DNA of 64,000 bases from Rhineura floridana (taxonomy: Eukaryota > Chordata > Lepidosauria > Squamata > Rhineuridae), in the NCBI RefSeq assembly GCF_030035675.1, contig NC_084484.1, positions 187,800,934 through 187,864,933 on the forward strand. Reading direction: 5' to 3'. The translations under genes were made by a program, and so were the position numbers. Positions 53,843-64,000 of the stretch are shown one piece after another (the stretch's first letter is position 1; the number at the start of each line of letters is the position of its first letter). The notes beneath the pieces are model-generated. The model saw only the letters and a program-made list of their open reading frames with translations, made no database searches and was not told the origin of the DNA.

Positions 53843-54516
53843 CAGCCCTTGAGGTTGCTCCAGAAGCTGCAGCTGGTGCAAAATGCACGGCGAGACTGCT
53901 CACTGGGGAAGGGTATCGCAAACATGTCATCCTGCTGCTGAAAGACTTGCACTGGCTGCCCATTTGCTACCTGGCCAAGTTCAAGGTTCTAGTTTTGGTG
54001 TACAAAGCCCAATACAGCTCAGGACCAGGATACCTGAAAGACCATCTTATCCCTTAGATACCCAGTCAATCACTACGCTCTGCGGGTGAGGGCCTCCTGC
54101 AGATACCATCTTATCAAGAGGTCCGCTCTGCACAACATTGGAAACAGACCTTTAATGTGGCAGCACCTACCCTGTGGAATTCCCTCCCTTTGAATATTAG
54201 GCAGGCGCCATCTCTGCTATCTTATCGGCACCTTTTGAAGACTTTCCTCTTTCAACAAACCTTTTAAGTTGAGACCTATCCCAGTCTGCATCTGTGTTAA
54301 GAATTGCTTTTAATATGTTTTAATAATATGTTTTTAACCCTTTTTTAAAAAAAATGTTTTAAAGCTTTTTTAAAAAAATGTTTTTAACGTTGTTTTGTTT
54401 TAATGTATTTTAAGGTCTTTTTATGATGTTTTAAAGTGTTTTTCGCGTTTCTGTTTGCCGCCCTGGGCTCCTGCTGGGAGGAAGGGCGGGATATAAATCA
54501 AATAATAAATAAATAA
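53843..54516 (+). mobile_element. L2-clade LINE 3' fragment
   Basis: Plus strand, close to the copy at 5,263-6,313. Its C-terminal coding is broken by stops and shifts, and it ends in the TTTGCCGCCCTGGGC box, GGCGGGATATAAATC and an AATAAAT tail. Confidence 0.8.
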
Positions 54517-54583
54517 ATAATGTTCAGAGATGTAGGGAATGGGGGTGCCAGGCAGAGGGCGGCCAAGGGAAGAACCAATTCAT

Positions 54584-55215
54584 TCGCTCTGGTAACTTCT
54601 AGACTGGATTACTGTAATGCGCTCTACGTAGGGCTGCCCTTGAAGACTGTTCGGAAACTTCAGCTAGTGCAAAATGCAGCAGCCAGGCTGTTGACGAGGA
54701 CCAATCGGTCTGCACATATAACACCTGTCCTGGCTCGCTTGCACTGGCTACCTATTTGTTTCCGAGCTAGATTCAAGGTGCTGGTGTTGACCTATAAAGC
54801 CTTACACGGTGTGGGACCGCAATACCTTGTGGAACGCCTCTCCCGCTATGAACCTACCCGTTCACTTCGTTCAGTATCTAAGGCCCTTCTCCGGGTACCA
54901 ACTCACCAGGATGCCCGGAGGACTGTTACTAGATCTAGGGCCTTTTCTGTGGTGGCCCCCGAATTATGGAACAGCTTACCGGAGGAAATACACCTGGCGC
55001 CTACGGTTCTTTCTTTTAGGCGCCAGGTTAAGACCTGGCTATACTCCCAGGCATTTTAATGTTTAATGCTTTATGTTTATGTTTTTAGTTTAATGTGTTC
55101 CTTTGTTACTGATTTTATTCTATATTGTATTTTAATCTCGTTTTGTACACCGCCCAGAGAGCTATTAGCTATGGGCGGTCTAGAAATGAAAATAAATAAA
55201 TAAGTAAATAAATAA
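54584..55215 (+). mobile_element. L2-clade LINE 3' fragment
   Basis: Plus strand, open stretch 54,520-55,059 ending [13 protein letters not shown]. Tail box ACACCGCCCAGAGAGCTA and AAATAAATA repeats. 5'-truncated, same subfamily as the element at 9,991. Confidence 0.82.
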
Positions 55216-55389
55216 TTCTCAGCCTCTTTGAGAATAATTTCATAAGACGGAGGACACCTGCAAGGTAGCGGGAGGGGGGGGCACCTGTGAGGACCATGCC
55301 ACCAGCTGCCCACACAGATATACTGACACCAAAGCCTGAGTCTGGGCACACACGAGGGGGCTTCGCCAGAAGAGCCTTCACTCCACAGC

Positions 55390-56885
55390 CCTTCCCCCCC
55401 CCATTTCTCTGCAGCAGGGCGCATTGGAAGACTCCAGAAAAATGAGTTTTAGACCCCACAGAGGCCCACTCTGAATTGTTTGCAAGGCAGAGGGTAAAGT
55501 TGCTCGCCTCTGTAGCAGTCTTGATGCCCCCTCCACATCTACTGTAGTCCCCAATGAGGTGTCCAGTGCAACGTCTGCTGCAGCTTCTTGGGAATGGTTT
55601 CAGTTGATGTGGCCTGATGACGTAGACAAGGTGCTTCCGATGATGCGGCCAGCAACGTGTCCTCTCGACCTTTGACCTTCTTGGCTTATTAAAGCTTGCC
55701 AAGGGGGGTTGACCGAGTGGATCCAGGGGGTGGTCAACGCATCATTGCGGGAGGGAGTGGTTCCAGGTGCCCTGAAAGAGGCGGTGATTCGATCACTCCT
55801 GAAGAAGCCCACCCTGGACTCATTGGTTTGCGACAACTACTGCCTGGTTGCAAATACCCCCTTTTTAGGGAAGGTGATTGAGAGGGTTGTGGCGCAGCAA
55901 TTACAAGCACTCTTGGATGAAACAGATTATCTTGATCCATCCCAGTCTGGGTTCAGGCCTGGTTATGGGACTGAATCAGCATTGGTCGCCCTGATGGATG
56001 ACCTCTATCAGAAGGACAGGCGAGTGTGACCTTATTATTCTTATTTAATCTCTCAGCGGCTTTTGATACCTTTGACCATGGTATCCTCCAGGCCAACTTG
56101 GTAAGATGGGTATTGGAGGCATTGTTTTACAGTGGTTCTGATCCTATCTCCAGGATCGTTTTCAGATAATAGCATTGGGTGATGGTTCGGGCCCCTGGCA
56201 GATGTGCTGTGGGGTGCCGCAGGGTAGCATCTTGTCCCCCATGCTGTTCAACATCTATATGAATCCCTTGGAAGCAGTCATCAGGAGCTTTGGGGCGAGG
56301 TGTTAGCTGACGGTACCCAGCTCTATTTCTCTGTAATATCTGAATCGGGAGAGGCCGTGCAAGCCCTGGACCGCTGACTGGACTCGCTGGTGGGCTGGCA
56401 AAGCTTGGAAAAGTTACTTTTTTGAACTACAACTCCCACCAGCCCAATCCATGCTGGCTGGGGCTGATGGGAGCTGTAGTTCAAAAAAGTAACTTTTCCA
56501 AGCTCTGCCTGGATGATGGCCAATAAACTGAGTCTGAATCCTAGCAAGACAGACACTGTGGTCAGTTGGGATCGTACTCCCTCTGAAAGAGCAGGTCCGT
56601 AGTCTGGGGGTGTGCCTGGATCCATCTTTGTCACTAGAGGCCCAGGTGACCTCAGTGGCTAGGAGTGCCTTTTCCCTCCCCTTAAATGTTAGACAGGCAT
56701 CTGTTATCTTTTTGGCACCAACTGAAGGCCTTCCTCTTTCAACAAACCTTTTAAGCACAGACGTTATCCCAGTCTGCATCTGTGCTGGAATTGTTTTTTA
56801 AACCTCTTGTTTTTTAAGATGTTTTTAAAGCTTTTAAAAAAATGTTTTTAAAGATGTTTTGAAGGATTTTTTTATTTATTTAGTT
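55390..56885 (+). mobile_element. L2-clade LINE, host of a MITE and a Vingi-like LINE
   Basis: Plus-strand L2: LTEWIQGVVNASLREGVVPG, FRPGYGTESALVALMDDL, then decayed RT with several frameshifts, a MITE insertion (56,402-56,504) and the 3' region to 56,885. Its tail resumes at 60,371-60,517 beyond the inserted LINE. Its 5' limit is unclear. Confidence 0.78.
56402..56504. repeat. Complete foldback MITE
   Basis: 103 bp that is almost a perfect hairpin: AGCTTGGAAAAGTTACTTTT at the left, its reverse complement AAAAGTAACTTTTCCAAGCT at the right, and ACTACAACTCCCACC against GGGAGCTGTAGT inside. It sits within L2 coding sequence, which resumes after it. The fragment at 1-106 belongs to the same family. 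Flanking GGCTGG and GCCTGG may be a worn target duplication. Confidence 0.85.
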
Positions 56886-59800
56886 CAAATCAAATCAAAT
56901 TTTATTGTGCGGTCATAGACCCAATATACAATTGATTAAAGTTTCAGATTAAAACAAATAAAACAAGACGATACAGAATCATCAGCTAAAAAAATTAGTC
57001 TACAACAATCAGTCATAATGTTAGGTACCATTTTTACGTAGGCTCTGAGCTAGAATTAGAAACTGGGCGACTGATTCAGTGGTACGCTTGTCTATATCAG
57101 ACAGGAGATGGTTCACTAACCACTTGGTGGGCCTGCCAGGAAAAGCTTCGATACATGGCGAAATAAATCTGGCACGTACATCTTTATATAAGTCACAGGT
57201 AAGAAGAAGATGAGCAATTGTTTCTACCTCCCCCTTCTTGTAGATACAGAGTCGTTTTTCATATGGAGTTCCTTGAAAGCGGCCCTCTAAGAGCGCCGAG
57301 GGGAGGCAGTTGAATCTAGCCCTGGCAAACAGATGACGAAAACTCGGTATGGTCAAATTGGCAAGATAGGCCATGGGTTTAGGGAATGGAGGGCTTAGGC
57401 CAAAATAGAAAGGGGAACAAGTTTTACGAGCCCTGGCCATTGAATAGTGGAGGGCTATATCCTTGATACGCTGGCCAATAGTGTGATTAGCAGAGTCAAG
57501 ATCCATAAAGGAAAGCAAATCCAGTGATAGGCCAAGTAACTTTACTTTCTCATTAAAATTTTTGGACCAAGAGCTGAGGTGAGGGTCTTTCCAAATTAAA
57601 TTTAGGTAGCCTAAAGAATGGGCAGCATAAGCAGCTTTGGTCCAGAATCTGAAAGCATAAATCCAGGCAGAGCATTCAGTGGAATTTAAGCCCGCTTCGA
57701 GGCGGAGGCCAGCTGCTGAGGCGCATTGAGTCATTCTAAATATAGAACGCAGGAAGATCGAAAGTATCGATTCCACTTTGGCATTAAAGCTAGAAACCCA
57801 TAATGGAATACCATAGAGGAGTTGAGGGAGGATTTTAGCTTTAAAAGTCTGGAGAGCAGCCGGGATATACTGGCTGCCCTGGGTAGAAAAAATCGAAGAA
57901 TGGCCTTAGAGGTGTTACGGGCAGTTTGGACTGCAATTCGGATGTGTGTAGACCAGGAGAGTGTCGCACAGAACAAGATCCCCAGGTACCTGTACTGTTT
58001 GACTTGATCAGTCTTTTGGCCATTTATTACCCAAGAATGGATCGCAGAGCGCCGAGAGAAAGCCATAATTTTTGACTTATTGAAATTGATGGTAAGGGAG
58101 TTTGCGTCACAATAAGTCATAAAAGCACGTAAGAGGCGTTTTAGGCCAATCTTCGAGAGGGACATTAATACAGCGTCATCTGCATAAAGCAGTAAAGGAC
58201 ACTTAGTATCGGCCAGTTTGGGAGGATGGAAGTTATCAGCAAGGCAGTATTTACTCAGATCGTTGATAAAAAGATTGAATAGGGTAGGGGCCAGTATGCA
58301 TCCCTGACGTACTCCTTTTGTGGCAGAGATAGGATTTGTCAGACTACCATCCATGCCACATCGCACACGAAGTGTTGTGTGCTGATATAAAAGGCTAATC
58401 AAGAACAAGAGTCTCTTATCAATTGATGTCTGGGATAATTTAGTCCATAGTAATTCTCTCGGGATGGAGTCAAAGGCAGTCTTCAGATCGATAAAGGCAA
58501 CATAGAAACCATTACCGAAAGAGCATCTATACTTCTCTGCCAGATGGTTCAATACTGCACAATGATCAATAGTAGATCTGCCCTTTCTAAAACCAGCCTG
58601 CTCTCGACCCAATATATCCTCTTCCTCTATCCAGGTCAGTCTCACATTTAGAAGGTTAGCGTAAATCTTTCCCACCACTGACAGAAGCCTAATGGGTCTA
58701 TAGTTGGTGGGGTCGTCCCTATCCCCTTTTTTATATACTGGGATAACAACCGCCTCAAGTCAAGCTTGGGGAAACTTGCCCGTTAGGTTAATCAAGGTGA
58801 AGAGGTTGGCCAGAACTGGGGCCCACCAGTCTATACGTGTTGTTATCAGTTCAGGAAGAATTGAATCAATCCCTGGGGCCTTACCAGTTTTTAAGGACTT
58901 AATCAATGTAACTATCTCGGATTGTTCAATTGGGGGCCAAGCTGGCAACGCGCTTATGTCTATAATAGTTGGCACACATGAAGAGTAGTCTGAGGAATTT
59001 GCAAACAAAGCAGAGAAATGGTATTCCCATATAGCAGGCGGGATGTTACATTGGGAGTTAGAAGAAGAGCCCAAGGCACCTGTAACCAAGGACCAAAAGA
59101 GCTTGGAGTTATTATTTAAAGAGGCATTTATTAGAACCTTCCATCGCTCTTGAACATCTCGTCATTTTTTGCTAGCAATCAGTAATTTATATTTCCTTTT
59201 AATAAGGTAATATTCCAATGGCAGCGTATTTACATTATCGTTTCTATATCTGATATACACCCTTCTCAATTGGTTCTTAGCCTCATGACAATCCTTGTTA
59301 AACCAGCTAGAAGTTTTTGTCCCGAGTGTTTGAGAAGAAGGGGGTGGTGGCCTTAAGGCCGTCTTCAGGGCCGAGGTCAGAGTAGAATAGACACATAAGC
59401 CAGCCGAAATTTCACTAGCATCAACTAATCGGGACCTAAGATCCAAGCTCGAAGGAGAGTCTAAGAGGTTAGACACCTTCTCAGCGATCGCATCCGACCA
59501 AAAGACTCTCTTATAGGAGGAGTCAGGTGCCTGGACCTGATAAATGAGGATTTATCTCTAGGTGGCCTAACTCAGGTATTCGCAGGGTAAAAGTTAAAGG
59601 TAAATGATCACTTTCAAATCTCGCGCCAACTGAAAAGTTGCAGATTAAATTAAAGAGAGATTGGGAAATAAGCACATAATCCACCACACTACTTCCATGG
59701 CTAGAGATGAAGGTGAATTCTCCAGGATTGTCAACTTTTGTATGGCCATTAAGAATCGTCAAATTTAAACGGGCCACTAATTGAGTCAGGGAGGTTCCCG

Positions 59801-60370
59801 CGTAATTCACCTTTAGATCCTTGGAAAATCTGTCAAACCTAGGAATAAAGTTGTCTGTATCTATTCCTCCCCATAGTTTGGATAAGAAAAGGGCATTGTT
59901 ATTCGGGGCAATTCTGGCATTGAAATCTCCCATTACAATGGGGTATGCCCTAGGGTATAGAGCTTCTAGTTCAACTACATATTTTTCCAGATTTTCCCAA
60001 GACGCTATTATACCACGTTTGTGAGGCGAGGGCGGGATATATACATTAATTACTAAAAGGGTGATAGTTCTAAACTCCCAAATAGACCAAATTAATTTCC
60101 TGACTTGGAATATAGCGGGGTGGACGTCTAAACAAAACTGTCCTGGGTTCAGGGAATTTTTGGGTACCCATGATGTGATATTTATACAGGAAACCTGGTC
60201 TTGTAAAAAAATCTATGTGAATGGTTTTTCAGTATTAGAGTTATTTGCTGAGCCCCCTAAAGGGAAAGGCAGGCCCAAGGCAGGCTTAGCAATTCTGGTT
60301 TCCGCTTCTCTACATATGAACATGACAGCTTCCGCCATGCAGAAATATTGCAATTGCGGGATTAATTGAG
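56886..60370 (-). mobile_element. Vingi/I-like LINE with 5' inversion
   Basis: Minus-strand LINE with AP endonuclease (from 60,060; LLVINVYIPPSPHKRG, IVMGDFNARIAPNN, SSHGSSVVDYVLIS), linker, RT (58,678-57,731; FRKGRSTIDHCAVLNHL, FIDLKTAFDSIPRELLW, TKGVRQGCILAPTLFN, catalytic LLYADDAVLMS) and a C-terminal Cys/His cluster (RLCIYKKGEVETIAHLLLTC). Frameshifts separate these parts. The first part of the endonuclease (INFLTWNIAGWTSKQ, VIFIQETWSCK) lies in plus orientation at 60,063-60,370, an inverted 5' end. A perfect 16-bp duplication, TTTTATTTATTTAGTT, flanks the whole (56,870-56,885 and 60,371-60,386). Confidence 0.88.
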
Positions 60371-60386
60371 TTTTATTTATTTAGTT

Positions 60387-60517
60387 ATTGTTTTAATATA
60401 TTTTACAATCTGTTTTTATGATGGTTTAAAGTGTTTTTAGTGCTTTTGTTTGCCGCCCTGGGCTCCTACTGGGAGGAAGGGCAGGATATACATTTAATGA
60501 ATAAATAAAGAATAAAG
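60387..60517 (+). mobile_element. Rest of the L2 3' tail
   Basis: Continues the L2 interrupted at 56,885: TTTAAAGTGTTTTTAGTGC, TTTGCCGCCCTGGGCTCC, GGGCAGGATATACATTT and an AATAAA tail. Confidence 0.8.
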
Positions 60518-61025
60518 AAGAACCGCCTTGAGGGTTTGGCCCTTCTTTCTGAAGCCCCCTCCCTCTTCCCCTGCAGCATCTTCCCACCCACCCCCACCCC
60601 GTCCTCAGGGTTTGGCCCATTGGTTTTGAGCTGTGTTTCCTTCCCGGAGACTTTGTCCAGAGCGTCTGTCTGTGTCCCAGTTTGGGGCCAGGGAGCTGAG
60701 GCAGAGGCAGGCCACCCTCCCTGGCTTGGCCTGAAGACCAGAATCCGGGCCTGCCATCACCTCTAGGGCAGACAGGATTTTGTAGGGCCCTGCGCTGTGT
60801 CAGGGAGATGGAAGGAAAGGAGCCAGGACTCTCCCCTTGATGCAGCACAAGATGCGAAGAGGGTCAGCAGAGAACGACCAGAGGTCCAGGCAAGCCAGAA
60901 GGGCTGTGGAACTCACCAGCACTGGATTCAAGGACAACAGCCAGGAATACAACTAGGTCCAAAAATCAATTTCCAAAAGAGTTTCCTTGAGGAAAGAGTG
61001 ATTTTGCTTTCATGCTCAGGGTCTG
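60518..61025. other. Non-coding GC-rich stretch
   Basis: No gene or repeat recognised. Confidence 0.35.
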
Positions 61026-61400
61026 GAATATTTTATTTATTTATTTATTTTAGTTTTATACCGCCCCATAGCCGAAGCTCTCTGGGCGGTTTACAACATA
61101 AAAGCAATATACCATCACATTTGGTACAATTGATAGTAAAAGAAAACGAATATATCACATTTTAAATAAACATAGCTGAACAATAAATCACAAGCAATAT
61201 ACATATCTTCAAAAACAAAATATGACAATTATAAAAATATCTAGACAAAAATAAAAGAAAACCATACATCACATTATAAAACATAAACCAAACAATAAAT
61301 CTCAAACAATATACAGTTCATCAAAAGCAGAACAAGAGTAACAATTGTAAAATATGTCTAATAACAGTTATAAAATACGTCTCAAAGTTTTCTAGTGTCC
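61026..61400 (-). mobile_element. L2-type LINE tail, minus
   Basis: ATTT run, TTTATACCGCCCCATAGCC, GCTCTCTGGGCGGTTTACAA, then AT-rich non-coding 3' region. No coding part left. Confidence 0.65.
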
Positions 61401-61984
61401 CGTTGTGCTTCTCCCCACCTAACCACCATTTTCGCAATATGTTGCAATGACTATTCTGGCCTCGGTTTCCTACTTAACTGGAATCCTGGAATCTGTGAAG
61501 GTGCCACAAGACTCCACAGGGGCCTATATTTTGAAACACCAGTGTTTTTTTTGGGGGGGGTAGTTTGATTGCCCTGCCTGGGAACCTCCCCAGTTAACTA
61601 AAATCACCTACAGAGGCTCCACTGGTTGTGCCATGGTCTGAGGTGCCCATTAGCTGGCATCAACCAGGAAGAGGCCTTTTCAGTGACCCCCCCCCAAAAA
61701 TAGGGTTTGCACCGACAAGTGATGCAAGTTTAGTGCATGCTCTAAACTTCATTTCCTCAGAGCTTTTGCTGCCACTGAAGGGTGCAGTTGTTTATTCTAC
61801 TGTATTTTAATCTGTTTACGTGCGTTTACAAAATGTCCTTGCACTCTCTTTTATGAGATTGTTATACATCTCCTTATCTTAACAAATAAGCTAAATGAAC
61901 GAACATTTCGGGGCAAATCAGATTCTCCCCAAGGCCCGGCATTTCTCACCCGAGGAGCGATTCCTTTGCAGACTCGGCTCCTAA
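61401..61984. other. Non-coding DNA before the CpG island
   Basis: No gene or clear repeat. GC content rises sharply at its right end. Confidence 0.35.
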
Positions 61985-62394
61985 TTCCTTGCTAGAGGCC
62001 TCCCCCCCGCGCCCCCCCCAGGAAGAGCCCCAGCCTCCGCAAGTGGCCCGGAGGGAGGGAGGGACACTTCCGTCCCCGCCGCAGCCGAGCCGCCCCCTGC
62101 AATCCGGGCAGGCTGCCCTGGGGGCAAAGTGGCTGCCTCGGAAAGCCCAGTGGGAGGGCGGCTTTACTTCCCAGTAACCCCGCGCAGGAGAGAGGCCGTG
62201 CTTCGCAGAGGCCGACCCGGGAGGCTCCGGGGGGGGGGACTTTGGCGCTCCACACGTGCTCAGAGGGGCCCTCGCCTCCCACCGCCTGGCCTAGCACCCA
62301 CAGAGTCCCGTTGCCGCCGCCCGTGCGGCGGTCCGGAGGGAGGGGGGAGGCGGGGGTCCCGGCCGGCCGCCTCCCCCTTCCTGTCTCCGGGGCG

Positions 62395-62444
62395 GAACGA
62401 GCGGAAGTTTGGCGGCTGCCGCCCAGCCCGCCGCGGAGGAGCAG
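62395..62444 (+). other. Possible noncoding first exon
   Basis: GCGGAAGTTTGGCGG (ETS-like GCGGAAGT at about 62,401) lies just upstream of GGAGGAGCAG, which is followed by a strong donor GTGAGGGAG at 62,445. No ATG precedes the donor in this short piece, so it would be 5' UTR. No transcript evidence. Confidence 0.4.
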
Positions 62445-63544
62445 GTGAGGGAGTGGGGCGCCCGGAGGGGGGCGGGGGAAGGACGTGGTGCCTGCGGGGG
62501 GGTCCGTCCTCCCATGCGGAGCAAGCCCAAGAGCCCCCCGTAGCCTGCCCATTCTGCAGCCCCCCGACAGGCAGGCGCCCGCTTCCGGAGCCTGCCCCCA
62601 GCTTAGGGCACCGCCTGCACTGAGCCCCCCCCGAATGGTGCCCCGCTTCTTTGCTTCCTCCCGAATGCGAAGGCAGCGGGGGCGGGGAGGAAAGGGCCTT
62701 TCTCGGCCTCTCTTCTTTTACTCCCCCCCCTCCACGGCCAGCGCCTCTTGCTGCTGAGCTGAGCTCTGCCTCCCTGCAGGGCTGGCCGGGCTTCTTGTTG
62801 CCACCCCCCTCCCCGCTGCCCCAACTCACAAACAAACCACATGGGCTCCAAGGCGCCCCGGCGCCCCTGGCTGTGGGGAGGGGGCTCTCAGTGTTGTTGA
62901 GGGAGGGACTCCGCTCGGCCTCGCTCGGCCTTCCCGGCTCTCGTCCTCTACCTGGCAGGGGGGCACCAGGGTGGCCCACCTGGCGGGGCTGTTGGGAGGC
63001 CTGGCGCAGGTGCACGCGGCGTGATTGGCCAAGCGGGACGGTCGCTGGGCCATCCTGGCGCCTTCCTTGCAAAACGCCTCCCCTCCCCGTGGGGAAGCAA
63101 GCCAAAGACTGACACGGCCTTTGCCCATTTTACAGCTTTCAAGCGAGGAATGAGGCTGGCCGCAGCGGAGGGCCAGGCACTCTGTGGCTCCCAGGCTGTG
63201 TGTGTAGGGGGGGGGGGAGAGAGGACTCTTCCCTCTGGGAGATCCTGCCTGCTTGAGCTTGCAAGGCGTTCTCTTCCCAGCACCCCCTCCCCCGCCCTGG
63301 CTTGATGCCCCTTGATCCTCTCCCTCCTTTGTGTGGGGCAAGATGCGATGAGGCTTGCCCAGGCAGCCCCCACCCTTTCCTACCCCCGCATTGTGCTTTC
63401 CCAGAAAATATAGTGGGGTGACACGGGGGGGGGGTGTCTCTCTGCAAAAGGGAGGCTGAGTTGGCCTGCCTGGGCTTGATGTGGGGTGGGTGGGACTGCC
63501 CTTCTTCCTCCCCTCTTCCTCCCCCCTCCAGATGCACCACTCCC

Positions 63545-63570
63545 CCTTCCTTCCTTCCTTCCTTCCTTCT
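63545..63570. repeat. CTTC microsatellite
   Basis: Five to six CTTC units inside the CpG-island flank. Confidence 0.8.
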
Positions 63571-64000
63571 TGGCCCTTGCAGGGAGTGGAGCCCTAGCTC
63601 AAGGCATGTGGGCTCAGCGTGGGGGTAGGACGTTCTGGTTTCCTGTGGGCCTCCTCTATAAGGCCAGCAGAAAAAAACCCCGGTAGGCGGGCGAGGCCGT
63701 ATCCTGCTCACCCCCTTGGCCCTGGCCCTGGCTGGCTGGATAGGTGCACCCTCAAGCTCTGCAGCAAGAGCAGCTTGGGCAGGAGGGGGTTACTGGCCTC
63801 ACCGCCACAGGGCTGGCCCTGCTCAGGGTGTGGGGCTGATGAATCAGCATCCGCTGCTGTTGCTCCGGCTGCGCTGCCTTCTTCTGGAGCACCTTGTGGC
63901 TGGCGCGGCTGGAGAGAGCCCGGGAGGGGGAGGAGGCACGGAGCAGCGAAGGTTAGTGATGGGGGGCATCACTGGGTATTCAGGGGGCCGTGGGTGCTGT

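Larger units (their letters stand above)
61985..64000 (+). promoter_or_regulatory. CpG island, probable gene promoter
   Basis: About 2 kb of very GC-rich, CpG-dense DNA, densest at 62,130-62,480, unlike the rest of the window and free of recognised transposons. Several overlapping open frames exist on both strands, as expected by chance at this GC level, and none shows a protein motif. A housekeeping-type promoter is the simplest reading. Direction is inferred from the donor-like site at 62,445. Confidence 0.6.

Noticed and set aside
62129-63711. Many long open frames on both strands
   Set aside because: Expected by chance in very GC-rich DNA; Pro/Gly/Arg-rich wording without domains.

Overview
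The window looks like nuclear DNA of a squamate reptile (lizard or snake). The evidence is a Sauria-type SINE with a BovB-like tail, an RTE-BovB fragment, many CR1 and L2-clade LINEs, Ty3/Gypsy elements, squamate-type foldback MITEs and a three-exon stefin gene. Most of the sequence is layered transposon debris. The only host gene I can read intact is the stefin.

Layout. 1-5,230: a minus-strand Gypsy fossil split by CR1 and L2 insertions. 5,263-9,990: an L2 fragment, a class I olfactory receptor pseudogene (6,829-7,777), GC-rich DNA, and a fragment matching the first coding part of the E3 ligase UBR3 (9,227-9,598). 9,991-18,230: a long L2 LINE cut by a solo LTR (12,639-13,328), then a second Gypsy fossil cut by a solo ERV LTR, then an unclassified LTR-like repeat. 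18,926-24,788: the stefin (cystatin A/B type) gene on the plus strand, with a TATA-like box, three exons (19,014-19,079; 21,210-21,311; 24,614-24,742) and an AATAAA signal. Its first intron holds a young CR1 whose 3' end stops 19 bp before exon 2. 24,790-30,550: SINEs, MITEs, a short LTR element with target-site duplication (26,602-28,237) and a gag fragment.

30,553-47,448 is the most striking part: a large inverted repeat. The left arm (30,553-38,137) and right arm (40,501-47,448) are about 99% identical where I compared them and are separated by 2.36 kb. The arms hold the same nested set of CR1, L2, MITE and BovB pieces. Both outer edges fall at the 3' end of the same CR1 copy, and the spacer holds an ERV LTR pointing into the left arm. 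Candidate origins are a DNA-level inverted duplication or a CR1-driven copy carrying about 4.5 kb of upstream sequence. Assembly error has to be excluded.

47,449-61,400: further LINE and SINE debris, including a Vingi/I-like LINE (56,886-60,370) that shows a 5' inversion and a perfect 16-bp target-site duplication inside an L2 element. 61,985-64,000: a strong CpG island with a possible noncoding first exon whose donor site is at 62,445; the gene it serves would lie beyond the window.
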